9,972 bases of DNA. Source: Kiloniellales bacterium. GTDB lineage: Bacteria; Pseudomonadota; Alphaproteobacteria; Kiloniellales; JAKSBE01. Where the stretch lies: the NCBI GenBank assembly GCA_030067055.1, contig JASJAL010000137.1, forward strand, positions 1 to 9,972, read 5' to 3'. The position numbers and the translations under genes were made by a program. Positions 1 through 9,840 of the stretch are shown here, piece by piece. Numbering within the stretch: the stretch's first letter is position 1; every line of letters starts with the position of its first letter. The notes under the pieces were generated by a model. The model saw only the letters and a program-made list of their open reading frames with translations, had not been told where the DNA came from and did not search any database.

Positions 1-117
1 GTGCGCGCCCGCCGCGAGGTGAAGCTGCAGGACCTGCTGCGCGCCTGGACCGCCCAGGTCAAGCTGCCCGGCAGCCTGCGCCTGAAGATCGACGTCGATC
101 CCTATAGTTTCTTGTGA
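1..117 (+). CDS. priA: Primosomal protein N' (PriA helicase), C-terminal end only
   Basis: The frame open from base 1 to the TGA at 115-117 encodes 38 residues ending in LRLKIDVDPYSFL. The basic stretch RARREVKLQDLLRAW followed by an acidic DVDP and a terminal SFL is the usual tail of PriA, the 3'-to-5' DNA helicase that reloads the replisome at stalled forks. The helicase motifs and zinc-binding cysteines lie upstream of the window, so the call rests on the tail and on context: priA is often found just upstream of the F1-ATPase operon in Alphaproteobacteria. The gene is cut by the window edge, not broken. The GTG at base 1 is an internal valine codon, not the start. Confidence 0.8.
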   Translation: MRARREVKLQDLLRAWTAQVKLPGSLRLKIDVDPYSFL

Positions 118-151
118 GTTCGGAGTCCTGCCGCCTTCGTCTGCGCCAATG

Positions 152-236
152 CCGCTGTCATGGCCGGACTTGATCCGGCCATCCATCGTGCCGCTTGCTG
201 CATGGATCCCCGGGTCAAGCCCGGGGATGACAGCGG
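152..236. repeat. Composite palindromic intergenic repeat (two hairpins in inverted orientation)
   Basis: Two 35-base arms, 152-186 and 202-236, are inverted copies of each other with six mismatches, separated by 15 bases. Each arm also folds on its own: 160-182 has a 9-bp stem ATGGCCGGA/TCCGGCCAT with loop CTTGA, and 206-228 has a 9-bp stem ATCCCCGGG/CCCGGGGAT with loop TCAAG. The mismatches between the arms come in pairs that keep each small stem intact. The element lies between the converging ends of priA and the threonine aldolase gene. Short GC-rich palindromes of this kind are common between alphaproteobacterial genes. It may help end transcription from both sides, although no T tract follows. 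Confidence 0.75.
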
Positions 237-246
237 GGGAGTTTAG

Positions 247-1296
247 CTAGCCCGCCAAAACCGCGCGCACGGCCGCGAGGGCCTTGTCGATGCCGTCCTC
301 GGCGACGTCGAGGTGCGTGACGGCACGCAGGCGGCGCCGGTCGAGGTCGCCTATGCGTACGCCGTGGCCTTCCCCCAGTCTTTGCGAGAGCTCGGGCGCG
401 GTCAGGCCGGTTTCCTCCTCGATCTCGAAGAAGACCAGGTTGGTCTCGACCGTCTCGGGGTCGATCGAGATGCCCTGGATTTGGGCCAGGCCCTGGGCCA
501 GGCGGCGGGCCTTGGCGTGGTCCTCGGCGAGGCGCTCGACGTGGTGCTCCAGGGCGTGGACGCCGGCGGCGGCGATGATTCCGGCCTGGCGCATGGCGCC
601 GCCGAAGAGGTGCTTGCTGCGAAAGGCCTCCTCGATGAAACCGGCATCGCCGGCGAGGACGGCGCCGACCGGGCAGCCCAGGCCCTTGGAGAGGTCGATC
701 CAGACCGAATCGCAGGGCGCGGCGTAGTCGCGCGCCGCAATATCCGAGGCAACCACGGCGTTCAGCAGCCGCGCGCCGTCCATGTGGACCGCGAGGCCGT
801 GCTCGCGGGCGGTGGCCGCGACCTCGCGGACCTGTTGCAGCGGCCAGATGGTGCCGCCACCCATGTTCGAGGTCTGCTCGATTGAGAGGATTGCCGACTG
901 CGGCGCGTGGCGATCGCCCTTGGGACGCAGAGCCGCCTCGACCTGCTCGGCCGTGAAGATCCCACGCGTGCCATCGAGCGGCCGGGTCATCAGGCCGCAG
1001 AGCGCGGCCGGGCCGCCGGCCTCGAAGTGGATGGCGTGGGCGGTCCGGTCGAGGATGATCTCCTGGCCCGGCCGGCCGTGGACCCGGTAGGCGATCTCGT
1101 TGCACATGGTGCCCGAGGGCAGGAAGACCGCCGCCGCCTTGCCGAGCAGCTCGGCGACCATGTCCTGCAGGCGGTTGACCGTCGGGTCCTCGCCGCGCTG
1201 CTCGTCGCCGACCTCGGCCTCGGCGATGGCCCGGCGCATCGCCGCGGTCGGCCGGGTCTGGGTGTCGCTGTAAAGGTCGACCTCGATCTCGCGCAT
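247..1296 (-). CDS. Threonine aldolase family protein (PLP-dependent)
   Basis: The product of 349 residues is a fold-type I PLP enzyme of the beta-eliminating lyase/threonine aldolase family, expected to cleave L-threonine or L-allo-threonine to glycine and acetaldehyde in the cytoplasm. Visible features are the N-terminal DLYSDTQTRPT; FLPSGTMCN, the phosphate-binding region; HFEAGG; HMDGARLLNA, whose Asp173 should bind the PLP ring nitrogen; and LSKGLGCPVGAVLAG, whose Lys204 should form the Schiff base. MRQAG near residue 235 is also typical of the family. An in-frame ATG at 1320 would add eight residues. I prefer the ATG at 1296 because GGGAGAG (1312-1306) lies nine bases before it, while the upstream ATG has no clear ribosome site. 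The exact substrate cannot be read from sequence: where E. coli LtaE has THN this protein has TSN (residues 142-144), so it belongs to a sister subfamily. The gene is convergent with priA and divergent from the VOC gene. Confidence 0.88.
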   Translation of the reverse strand: MREIEVDLYSDTQTRPTAAMRRAIAEAEVGDEQRGEDPTVNRLQDMVAELLGKAAAVFLPSGTMCNEIAYRVHGRPGQEIILDRTAHAIHFEAGGPAALCGLMTRPLDGTRGIFTAEQVEAALRPKGDRHAPQSAILSIEQTSNMGGGTIWPLQQVREVAATAREHGLAVHMDGARLLNAVVASDIAARDYAAPCDSVWIDLSKGLGCPVGAVLAGDAGFIEEAFRSKHLFGGAMRQAGIIAAAGVHALEHHVERLAEDHAKARRLAQGLAQIQGISIDPETVETNLVFFEIEEETGLTAPELSQRLGEGHGVRIGDLDRRRLRAVTHLDVAEDGIDKALAAVRAVLAG

Positions 1297-1329
1297 GGCC
1301 CGTGGCTCTCCCGATATCATCCCGGTCGG

Positions 1330-1358
1330 ATCAGAAGCGAAAGGCCGAAGCGGCGCAA
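1330..1358 (-). promoter_or_regulatory. Candidate sigma-70-type promoter of the threonine aldolase gene
   Basis: Read on the minus strand, TTGCGC (1358-1353) and TCTGAT (1335-1330) are 17 bases apart; each matches the consensus at four of six places. Transcription would start near 1323, almost on the upstream ATG at 1320, which favours translation from the ATG at 1296. This is a match by eye only. Confidence 0.3.
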
Positions 1359-1391
1359 GGTTGAAATCCTCGTGACAGGCCTGCGCCGTCC

Positions 1392-1421
1392 TTGACTCCC
1401 AAGTGGGTAAGTTCTTGTATT
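1392..1421 (+). promoter_or_regulatory. Candidate promoter of the VOC gene
   Basis: TTGACT (1392-1397, five of six consensus bases) is followed after 18 bases by TGTATT (1416-1421, four of six). A start near 1428 would leave a leader of about 32 bases with the ribosome site AGGGAG at 1446-1451, eight bases before the ATG at 1460. The -35 box is among the best in the window. Confidence 0.45.
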
Positions 1422-1425
1422 GTTC
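1411..1425 (+). promoter_or_regulatory. Candidate LexA (SOS) operator, GTTC-N7-GTTC
   Basis: The bases GTTC TTGTATT GTTC form an exact direct repeat with a 7-base spacer, the form of LexA box known from Alphaproteobacteria, unlike the CTGT-N8-ACAG type of E. coli. It covers the proposed -10 box of the VOC gene promoter, where a repressor would block RNA polymerase. Eight fixed bases can occur by chance, so the support comes mainly from its position. Confidence 0.5.
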
Positions 1426-1459
1426 TCATCGAGAAAAACACCGACAGGGAGCAAGAACC

Positions 1460-1930
1460 ATGACCGACGACCCGCCGGCGGGCGTGATTGCGAGCGTGAT
1501 CCCCTATCTGGTGGTCAAGGGTGCGGCCGATGCGCTGGAGTTCTACAAGCGGGCCTTCGGCATGGAGGAAATCATGCGCTTGGCGAGCCCGGAGGGTGAC
1601 AGCGTCGTTCACGCCGAGCTGCGCTACGGCAACGCGGCGATCTATCTGGCGGACGAGTTTCCGCATTGCCAGAGCCCGCAAGCCCTGGGCGGCTCTCCGG
1701 TCACCATTCATCTGCACGTCACGGACATCGACAGCGCCTTTCAGCGGGCCGTCGAAGCCGGCGCCGAGGCGGTCATGCCGCCGGCCGACATGTTCTGGGG
1801 CGACCGCTTCGGCAAGCTGCGCTGTCCCTACGGGCACGAATGGTCGATGGCGCAGCATCTCCGCGAGGTCTCGATGGAGGAGATGCAGGAGGGCCTGAAG
1901 CAGGCCTTCGCCGATCCTGATTGGGGCTGA
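1460..1930 (+). CDS. VOC family protein, PhnB/glyoxalase-like
   Basis: The 156-residue protein is a single-chain vicinal-oxygen-chelate protein made of two beta-alpha-beta-beta-beta modules. The first opens with IPYLVVKGAADALEFYKRAF (residues 14-33) and holds HAELRYG (51-57). The second runs from about residue 80 and has WGDRFGKL (113-120) and PYGHEW (123-128), followed by a helical tail with the SMEEM motif. This pattern is typical of the PhnB-like (COG2764) group, whose members usually have no proven substrate; some relatives are linked to resistance to toxic compounds. The start is the ATG at 1460, with AGGGAG eight bases upstream; an in-frame GTG at 1403 would add 19 residues lying inside the promoter region. 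The gene stands alone between the divergent aldolase gene and the atp operon, and may be SOS-regulated. Confidence 0.88.
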   Translation: MTDDPPAGVIASVIPYLVVKGAADALEFYKRAFGMEEIMRLASPEGDSVVHAELRYGNAAIYLADEFPHCQSPQALGGSPVTIHLHVTDIDSAFQRAVEAGAEAVMPPADMFWGDRFGKLRCPYGHEWSMAQHLREVSMEEMQEGLKQAFADPDWG

Positions 1931-1985
1931 TTTGCCGGGCCTTTCCCTCGGCCGCCGATGATGCTGCAACGCGGCGCGACTCGTC

Positions 1986-2052
1986 TTGCGCGGCCCCAAG
2001 GCCTGTGATACCACACGCGCGCCTTGAAACGCGATGAACAAGAAGCAAATTC
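1986..2052 (+). promoter_or_regulatory. Region likely to hold the atp operon promoter (weak matches)
   Basis: The 186 bases between the VOC gene and atpH should contain the F1 operon promoter. Two weak candidates are visible: TTGCGC (1986-1991) with GATACC (2007-2012), spacing 15; and TTGAAA (2024-2029) with CAAATT (2046-2051), spacing 16. The second has the better -35 box. Neither is convincing alone. Confidence 0.2.
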
Positions 2053-2100
2053 GGGGCAGAGACGGGAGAGCGGTCCGGATCAAGGGCCGCGGGTCAGCAC

Positions 2101-2108
2101 AGAGGGGG
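2101..2108 (+). promoter_or_regulatory. Ribosome binding site that sets the TTG start of atpH
   Basis: AGAGGGGG ends eight bases before the TTG at 2117. No ATG or GTG lies in frame between this site and the conserved GLAGRY motif, and the longer open frame, which begins at another TTG (2024), has no ribosome site before it. Confidence 0.65.
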
Positions 2109-2116
2109 CATCGAGT

Positions 2117-4206
<2,090 letters not shown>

Positions 4207-4239
4207 CCGGCCGCACGATCAAGGGCGAGCGAGACTCCC

Positions 4240-5133
4240 ATGCCGAGCCTCAAGGACCTCAGAGTTCGCATTGGCAGCGTCAAGTCGACGCAGAAGATCA
4301 CCTCGGCCATGAAGATGGTGGCGGCGGCGAAGCTGCGCCGTGCGCAGGAGCAGGCCGAGGCCTCGCGTCCCTATGCGGAGCGCATGGAGCGCATGCTGTC
4401 GTCCCTGGCCGAGGGCGCCGCGGAGCGACCCGGCGCACCGCCCCTCTTGGCCGGCAACGGCAAGGACCAGATCCATCTCATAGTGGTCGCGACCGCCGAC
4501 CGCGGGCTTTGCGGCGGCTTCAACGGAAACATCGCGCGCGAGGCCCGGCGGCGCATCGAGGACCTGCTCCAAAAGGGCAAGACCGTCAAGATCCTCTGCG
4601 TCGGCCGCAAGGGCCGCGACCAGTTGCGCCGCAGCTACGATCAGCTGATCATCGAGACCTTGGAGAACTTGACCAAGCCGAGCGTCAAGTTCGATGCCGC
4701 CAAGATGATCTCCAGCCGCATGATCGAGCTCTTCGAGGCCGGGGAGTTCGACGTCTGCACGATCATCTACGCCCGCTTCAAGTCCGCGATGACCCAGATC
4801 GTGACGCCGCAGCAGCTGATCCCCTTCGCGCTGCCCGAAACCGAGGGTGGCGAGGCGCCGGCCGCGACCGCCAGCGGCGCGGTTTATGAATACGAGCCCG
4901 AGGAGCAGGAGATCCTGGACGAGCTCCTGCCGCTCAACCTCTCGGTTCAGATTTTCAAGGCGCTCCTGGAGAACAACGCCAGCGAGCACGGCGCGCGCAT
5001 GACCGCAATGGACAGCGCGACCCGCAACGCCGGCGATATGATCAGCGCCCTGACCCTACAGTACAACCGAGCGCGTCAGGCCGGCATCACCAAGGAACTG
5101 ATCGAGATCGTATCCGGCGCAGATGCCCTCTAG
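4240..5133 (+). CDS. atpG: F1Fo ATP synthase subunit gamma
   Basis: This 297-residue subunit is the central shaft, whose rotation drives the conformational cycle of the beta subunits. The long N-terminal helix contains [20 protein letters not shown] (17-36). The Rossmann-like middle domain has [11 protein letters not shown] (87-97). The C-terminal helix, from about residue 225, ends in [15 protein letters not shown] (283-297) and pairs with the N-terminal helix as a coiled coil. The gene starts 33 bases after atpA. Its ribosome site is poor: AAGGG at 4221-4225 is 14 bases away, and only GAG lies at normal distance. Gamma is needed once per three alpha and beta, so lower translation would make sense, but that is inference. 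Confidence 0.96.
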   Translation: MPSLKDLRVRIGSVKSTQKITSAMKMVAAAKLRRAQEQAEASRPYAERMERMLSSLAEGAAERPGAPPLLAGNGKDQIHLIVVATADRGLCGGFNGNIAREARRRIEDLLQKGKTVKILCVGRKGRDQLRRSYDQLIIETLENLTKPSVKFDAAKMISSRMIELFEAGEFDVCTIIYARFKSAMTQIVTPQQLIPFALPETEGGEAPAATASGAVYEYEPEEQEILDELLPLNLSVQIFKALLENNASEHGARMTAMDSATRNAGDMISALTLQYNRARQAGITKELIEIVSGADAL

Positions 5134-6588
<1,455 letters not shown>

Positions 6589-6608
6589 CCACAGGGAGGC
6601 GCGCTCAG

Positions 6609-7016
6609 ATGGCAGAGGGCAAGGTTGCATTCGAACTGGTATCGCCGGAGCGGCTTCTGCTCTCCGTGGAGGCGGACATGGTGGTCGTGCCCGGGGGCGA
6701 AGGCGACTTCGGCGTCCTGCCCAAGCACGCGCCCTTGGTCTCGAGCGTGAAGACCGGCGTCATCACGGTACACGACGCCGGCCAAGTCACCGAGCGGATC
6801 TTCGTCGCCGGCGGGTTCGCCGAAGTGACGCCCGAGCGCTGCACGGTTCTGGCCGAGCGGGCGATCGCGGTCGCCGATATCGACCGCGCCCAGATCGAAG
6901 CCGAGTTGGCGGCGGCCCGCGAAGAGCTCGTCGATGCTGCCAACGACGAGGAGCGAATCACGGCCGAGCGCCAAGTCGCGGTGGCCGAGGCGATCCTGGC
7001 CGCTGCCGGCAGCTGA
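6609..7016 (+). CDS. atpC: F1Fo ATP synthase subunit epsilon
   Basis: The 135-residue epsilon subunit binds the foot of gamma and the c-ring and can restrain ATP hydrolysis. The N-terminal beta-sandwich shows GDFGVLPKHAP (32-42) and GGFAEV (68-73). The C-terminal two-helix domain (about 90-135) is present and rich in Ala, Glu and Arg. AGGGAGG (6593-6599) lies nine bases before the ATG, and the gap after atpD is 20 bases. It is the last gene of the operon. Alphaproteobacteria often rely on a separate zeta subunit for inhibition; its gene is not in this window. Confidence 0.95.
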   Translation: MAEGKVAFELVSPERLLLSVEADMVVVPGGEGDFGVLPKHAPLVSSVKTGVITVHDAGQVTERIFVAGGFAEVTPERCTVLAERAIAVADIDRAQIEAELAAAREELVDAANDEERITAERQVAVAEAILAAAGS

Positions 7017-7055
7017 GCCGGGCCGGCCCGAATCCCACAGTCTTGCCAATAGACT
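7002..7055 (+). terminator. Possible end-of-operon hairpins after atpC (weak)
   Basis: Three dyads follow one another at the end of atpC: GCTGCCGGCAGC (7002-7013, over the last codons), CGGGCCGGCCCG (7019-7030), and AGTCT/AGACT with a 7-base loop (7039-7055). None is followed by a T tract, so intrinsic termination is uncertain and some read-through into the next gene is possible. Confidence 0.25.
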
Positions 7056-7161
7056 CTGAGGCTTTGCGAGAATCGCCGGGCAATGGCAAGCTGCGTCACT
7101 TGCAAGATAGCGAATGAGACTTAACCTCATCTGAATTGCGGCCACCATCGCAGACTCCCTC

Positions 7162-7983
7162 ATGAATCACTGGACGCTGGACGACATTCCCTGGGATCGC
7201 TTCGAGGCTGAGAAGGTCGATCCGCACATCCTTCGGGTCGCAAAGGCTGCCAGCGTGGTCGAGCTCAACGGCGGCGACTATGCCGACTATCTCTGCAACG
7301 TCTTCATCGGCGACTCCGCTGTCCAGCGGCTGGCGCGCGATTGGGCGCAGGAGGAAGTTCAGCACGGCCGGGTGCTGGGTCACTGGGCCTCTCTCGCCGA
7401 CCCCGATTTCGACCTCGAGGGCGCCTTCGCCCGCTTCACTGCCGGCTACCGGATGGACGTCGAGGCGACGCAGTCCGTCCGCGGCTCGCGGGTCGGCGAG
7501 CTGGTGGCGCGCTGCATCGTCGAGGTCGGCACCAGCTCCTTCTACGCCGCCCTGGGCGAAGCCAGCGAAGAGCCGGTCTTCGCCGAAGTCTGCCGGCGCA
7601 TCGCCGCAGACGAGCTGCGCCACTATCGGATGTTCTACAAGGCCCTGAAGCGCTACCTGGAACGCGAGAAGATCGGCCGCCTGCGCCGCGTTCTCGTGGC
7701 CTTGGGGCGAATCTTCGAAAGCGAGGACGACGAGCTGGCCTATGCGCACTTCGCCGCCAATGCCGGCGCAGAGGAAGCCTACGAGCGGCGGCGCCACGCC
7801 GATTTCATGGCGGGCGTCACCTACAGCCATTATCGGCGCAAGCATGTCGACCGGGTGGTCGCCATGACCCTCAAGGCGGCCGGCCTCGATCCCCAGGCCG
7901 CCTGGGCGCCCTGGATGTCACGCCTGGCCTACCGCCTGCTGCAGCACCGCAGCGCCAGATCCGCGCGTGCCCTAGCCGTCTGA
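7162..7983 (+). CDS. Ferritin-like di-iron protein of unknown substrate
   Basis: The 273-residue protein has the ligand set of a ferritin-like four-helix-bundle carboxylate di-iron site: Glu34 (SVVELNGGDY), Glu65 and His68 (EEVQH), Glu121 (IVEVGTSSFY), and Glu151 with His154 (DELRHY). The Glu, ExxH, Glu, ExxH order and spacing resemble acyl-ACP desaturases and related oxidases more than rubrerythrin or storage ferritin. A further helical, basic region follows to the C-terminus. There is no signal peptide or membrane segment, so it is probably cytoplasmic. I do not recognise a named member or substrate. The start is the ATG at 7162, because WTLDDIPWDRF looks like a real N-terminus, but no ribosome site is visible before it. 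It lies 145 bases after atpC and 79 bases before the gamma-glutamyltransferase gene, on the same strand. Confidence 0.8.
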   Translation: MNHWTLDDIPWDRFEAEKVDPHILRVAKAASVVELNGGDYADYLCNVFIGDSAVQRLARDWAQEEVQHGRVLGHWASLADPDFDLEGAFARFTAGYRMDVEATQSVRGSRVGELVARCIVEVGTSSFYAALGEASEEPVFAEVCRRIAADELRHYRMFYKALKRYLEREKIGRLRRVLVALGRIFESEDDELAYAHFAANAGAEEAYERRRHADFMAGVTYSHYRRKHVDRVVAMTLKAAGLDPQAAWAPWMSRLAYRLLQHRSARSARALAV

Positions 7984-8062
7984 ACCGAGTCCGGCCTTGC
8001 CGCCATTGTCAACCCGGCTTTAGGCTTCGTTTGGTTACGGCAATCCAGGGGGCGGCGGCGCC

Positions 8063-9775
8063 ATGCATCGTTTCGGCTTTCTCTTGCTTCTCATCCTGCT
8101 CCTGCCCGGCCGGGTCGCGGCCGAGCAGGCGATCCTGTCGGCCCAGGACATCTTCCATCCGGTGCTCGGCACCCAGGGGATGGTCGCCTCGCAGGAGGCG
8201 ACGGCGACCCGGGTCGGCCTGGAGGTGCTGAAGGGCGGTGGCAACGCGGTCGATGCCGCGGTGGCCATCGGCTTCGCGCTGGCGGTCACCCTGCCGCGGG
8301 CCGGCAACCTGGGTGGCGGCGGCTTCATGCTGATCCATATGGCCGAGTCTGGCGAGACCCTGGCCCTGGACTATCGCGAAGAAGCGCCGGCCGCCGCCGG
8401 ACGCGATCTCTTCCTCGGTGCCGACGGCGAGGTCGACAACCAGCGGGCGCGCTTCAGCTACCTCTCCGCCGGGGTGCCGGGAACGGTCGCCGGCCTCGCC
8501 GCGGCCCAAGCGCGCTTCGGGCGGCTCAGCCTGGCCGAGGTGCTGGCGCCGGCGATCCGGCTCGCCGAGGAGGGCATACCGGTCTCCGCCGCCCTGGCCG
8601 AGGGTCTGGCGGCCCGGTCTGAACGGCTGAAGGCCTGGCCTGAGACCGCGCGCATCTTCTTCAAGGCCGACGGCAGCCCCTACCGCGCCGGCGAGCGCCT
8701 GGTCCAGTCGGATCTGGCCTGGAGCCTGAAGGAGATCGCCCGCGACGGCGCCGACGCGTTCTACAAGGGCGAGATCGGTCGGCGGATCGCCGCCGACATG
8801 AAGGCCCAGGACGGCCTGATCACCGAAGCCGACCTGGCCGGCTACGACGTGGTCTGGCGCGACCCGGTCACCGGCAGCTATCGCGGCTACGCGATCGCCT
8901 CCATGCCACCGCCTTCCTCGGGCGGCGTCCACCTGGTTCAGATCCTCAATTTGCTGGAGTCCTACCCGCTTGGAGAGATGGGTGCGGGTTCGGCGGCGAC
9001 GCTCCACGTCATGGCCGAGGCGATGAAGCTGGCCTATGCCGACCGCAGCCAGCACCTCGGCGATCCGGGCTTCTGGAAGGTGCCGCAGCGCGGCCTGACC
9101 TCCAAGGCCTACGCCAGCCGCCTCAGGCAGCGGATCGACCAGGACCGTGCACGCGCCGCAACGGAGATCGGCCCGGGCGAGCCCGTGCCGTATGAAAGCA
9201 ACGAGACCACCCATTTCTCGGTCGCCGACCGCTTCGGCAACGTGGTCTCCAACACCTACACCATCAACTTCAGCTATGGCAGCGGCATCGTCGCCAAGGG
9301 CACGGGCATCCTTTTGAACAACGAGATGGACGACTTCTCCGCCAAGCCCGGGACGCCCAACGCCTACGGACTGATCGGCGGTGCGGCGAACGCCATCGAG
9401 CCGGGCAAGCGGCCGCTCAGCTCGATGACCCCGACCCTGGTCTTCAAGAATGGCAAGCCCTGGCTCGTGACCGGCAGCCCCGGCGGTAGCCGGATCATCA
9501 CCACGGTCCTGCAGATCGTCCTCAATACCGTCGACCACGGCATGAACGTCGCCGCGGCGACCGCGGCGCCGCGGATGCACCATCAATGGCTGCCCGACGA
9601 GCTGCGCATCGAGCCCGGCTTCAGCCAGGATACCCTGCGCCTGCTGGCCGACAAGGGTCACCGGGTCGTGATCAAGAACGCCATGGGCTCCACGCAATCC
9701 CTGCTGCGTATCGAGGACGGCTGGACCGGGGCCTCGGACCCACGCCGCCCCGGCGCGCTTACCCTGGGCTACTGA
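8063..9775 (+). CDS. ggt: Gamma-glutamyltransferase (glutathione hydrolase), secreted
   Basis: The 570-residue precursor belongs to the Ntn-hydrolase family that hydrolyses glutathione and transfers its gamma-glutamyl group. Residues 1-20 form a signal peptide (leucine-rich core, AA before Glu21), so the enzyme should be periplasmic. The proenzyme cuts itself before Thr382 in ESNETTHFSV, giving a large subunit and a small subunit whose new N-terminal Thr382 is the nucleophile. Other visible site residues, by comparison with E. coli Ggt, are Arg105 (YREEAP), Asn402, Glu421 and Asp424 (NNEMDDF), Ser453 and Ser454 (PLSSM), and the oxyanion glycines in GSPGGS (471-476). The lid loop before PLSSM is present, as in the E. 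coli enzyme. AGGGGG lies upstream of the ATG. The gene may be read with the di-iron gene before it or from its own promoter. It is convergent with rppH. Confidence 0.95.
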   Translation: MHRFGFLLLLILLLPGRVAAEQAILSAQDIFHPVLGTQGMVASQEATATRVGLEVLKGGGNAVDAAVAIGFALAVTLPRAGNLGGGGFMLIHMAESGETLALDYREEAPAAAGRDLFLGADGEVDNQRARFSYLSAGVPGTVAGLAAAQARFGRLSLAEVLAPAIRLAEEGIPVSAALAEGLAARSERLKAWPETARIFFKADGSPYRAGERLVQSDLAWSLKEIARDGADAFYKGEIGRRIAADMKAQDGLITEADLAGYDVVWRDPVTGSYRGYAIASMPPPSSGGVHLVQILNLLESYPLGEMGAGSAATLHVMAEAMKLAYADRSQHLGDPGFWKVPQRGLTSKAYASRLRQRIDQDRARAATEIGPGEPVPYESNETTHFSVADRFGNVVSNTYTINFSYGSGIVAKGTGILLNNEMDDFSAKPGTPNAYGLIGGAANAIEPGKRPLSSMTPTLVFKNGKPWLVTGSPGGSRIITTVLQIVLNTVDHGMNVAAATAAPRMHHQWLPDELRIEPGFSQDTLRLLADKGHRVVIKNAMGSTQSLLRIEDGWTGASDPRRPGALTLGY

Positions 9776-9801
9776 ACCCTGGGGTCCAAGAGGTCTCTTG
9801 G
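9776..9801. terminator. Possible bidirectional terminator between ggt and rppH
   Basis: CCAAGAGGTCTCTTGG (9786-9801) is a perfect 16-base palindrome that can form a 6-bp stem with loop GGTC; ACCCTGGGGT (9776-9785) is a second short dyad right after the ggt stop. Its place between two converging genes suits a shared terminator, but no T run follows on either strand. Confidence 0.4.
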
Positions 9802-9840
9802 CCAGCGGTTTCCGGCGGCGGGTCGTCGCAAGGGAGCGCC

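Noticed and set aside
313..885. Plus-strand open frames inside the threonine aldolase gene
   Set aside because: They are antisense to a gene with complete PLP-enzyme motifs and look like GC-rich shadows.
1331..2083. A 250-codon minus-strand open frame across the VOC gene
   Set aside because: It runs antisense through the VOC gene and both flanking regulatory regions and contains no recognisable domain.
2024..2116. N-terminal extension of subunit delta from an upstream TTG
   Set aside because: The 31 added residues are polar and unlike the family, no ribosome site precedes 2024, and a candidate promoter overlaps this stretch.
7004..7030. Strong intrinsic terminator after atpC
   Set aside because: The GC palindromes have loops too small or no following T run, so only a weak possibility is listed.
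8006..8038. Promoter for ggt starting with TTGTCA at 8006-8011
   Set aside because: No acceptable -10 box lies at 15 to 19 bases; the best match, GGTTAC at 8033, is 21 bases away.
8009..9697. A 562-codon open frame antisense to ggt
   Set aside because: Same cause: it mirrors ggt, whose family motifs are unmistakable on the plus strand.
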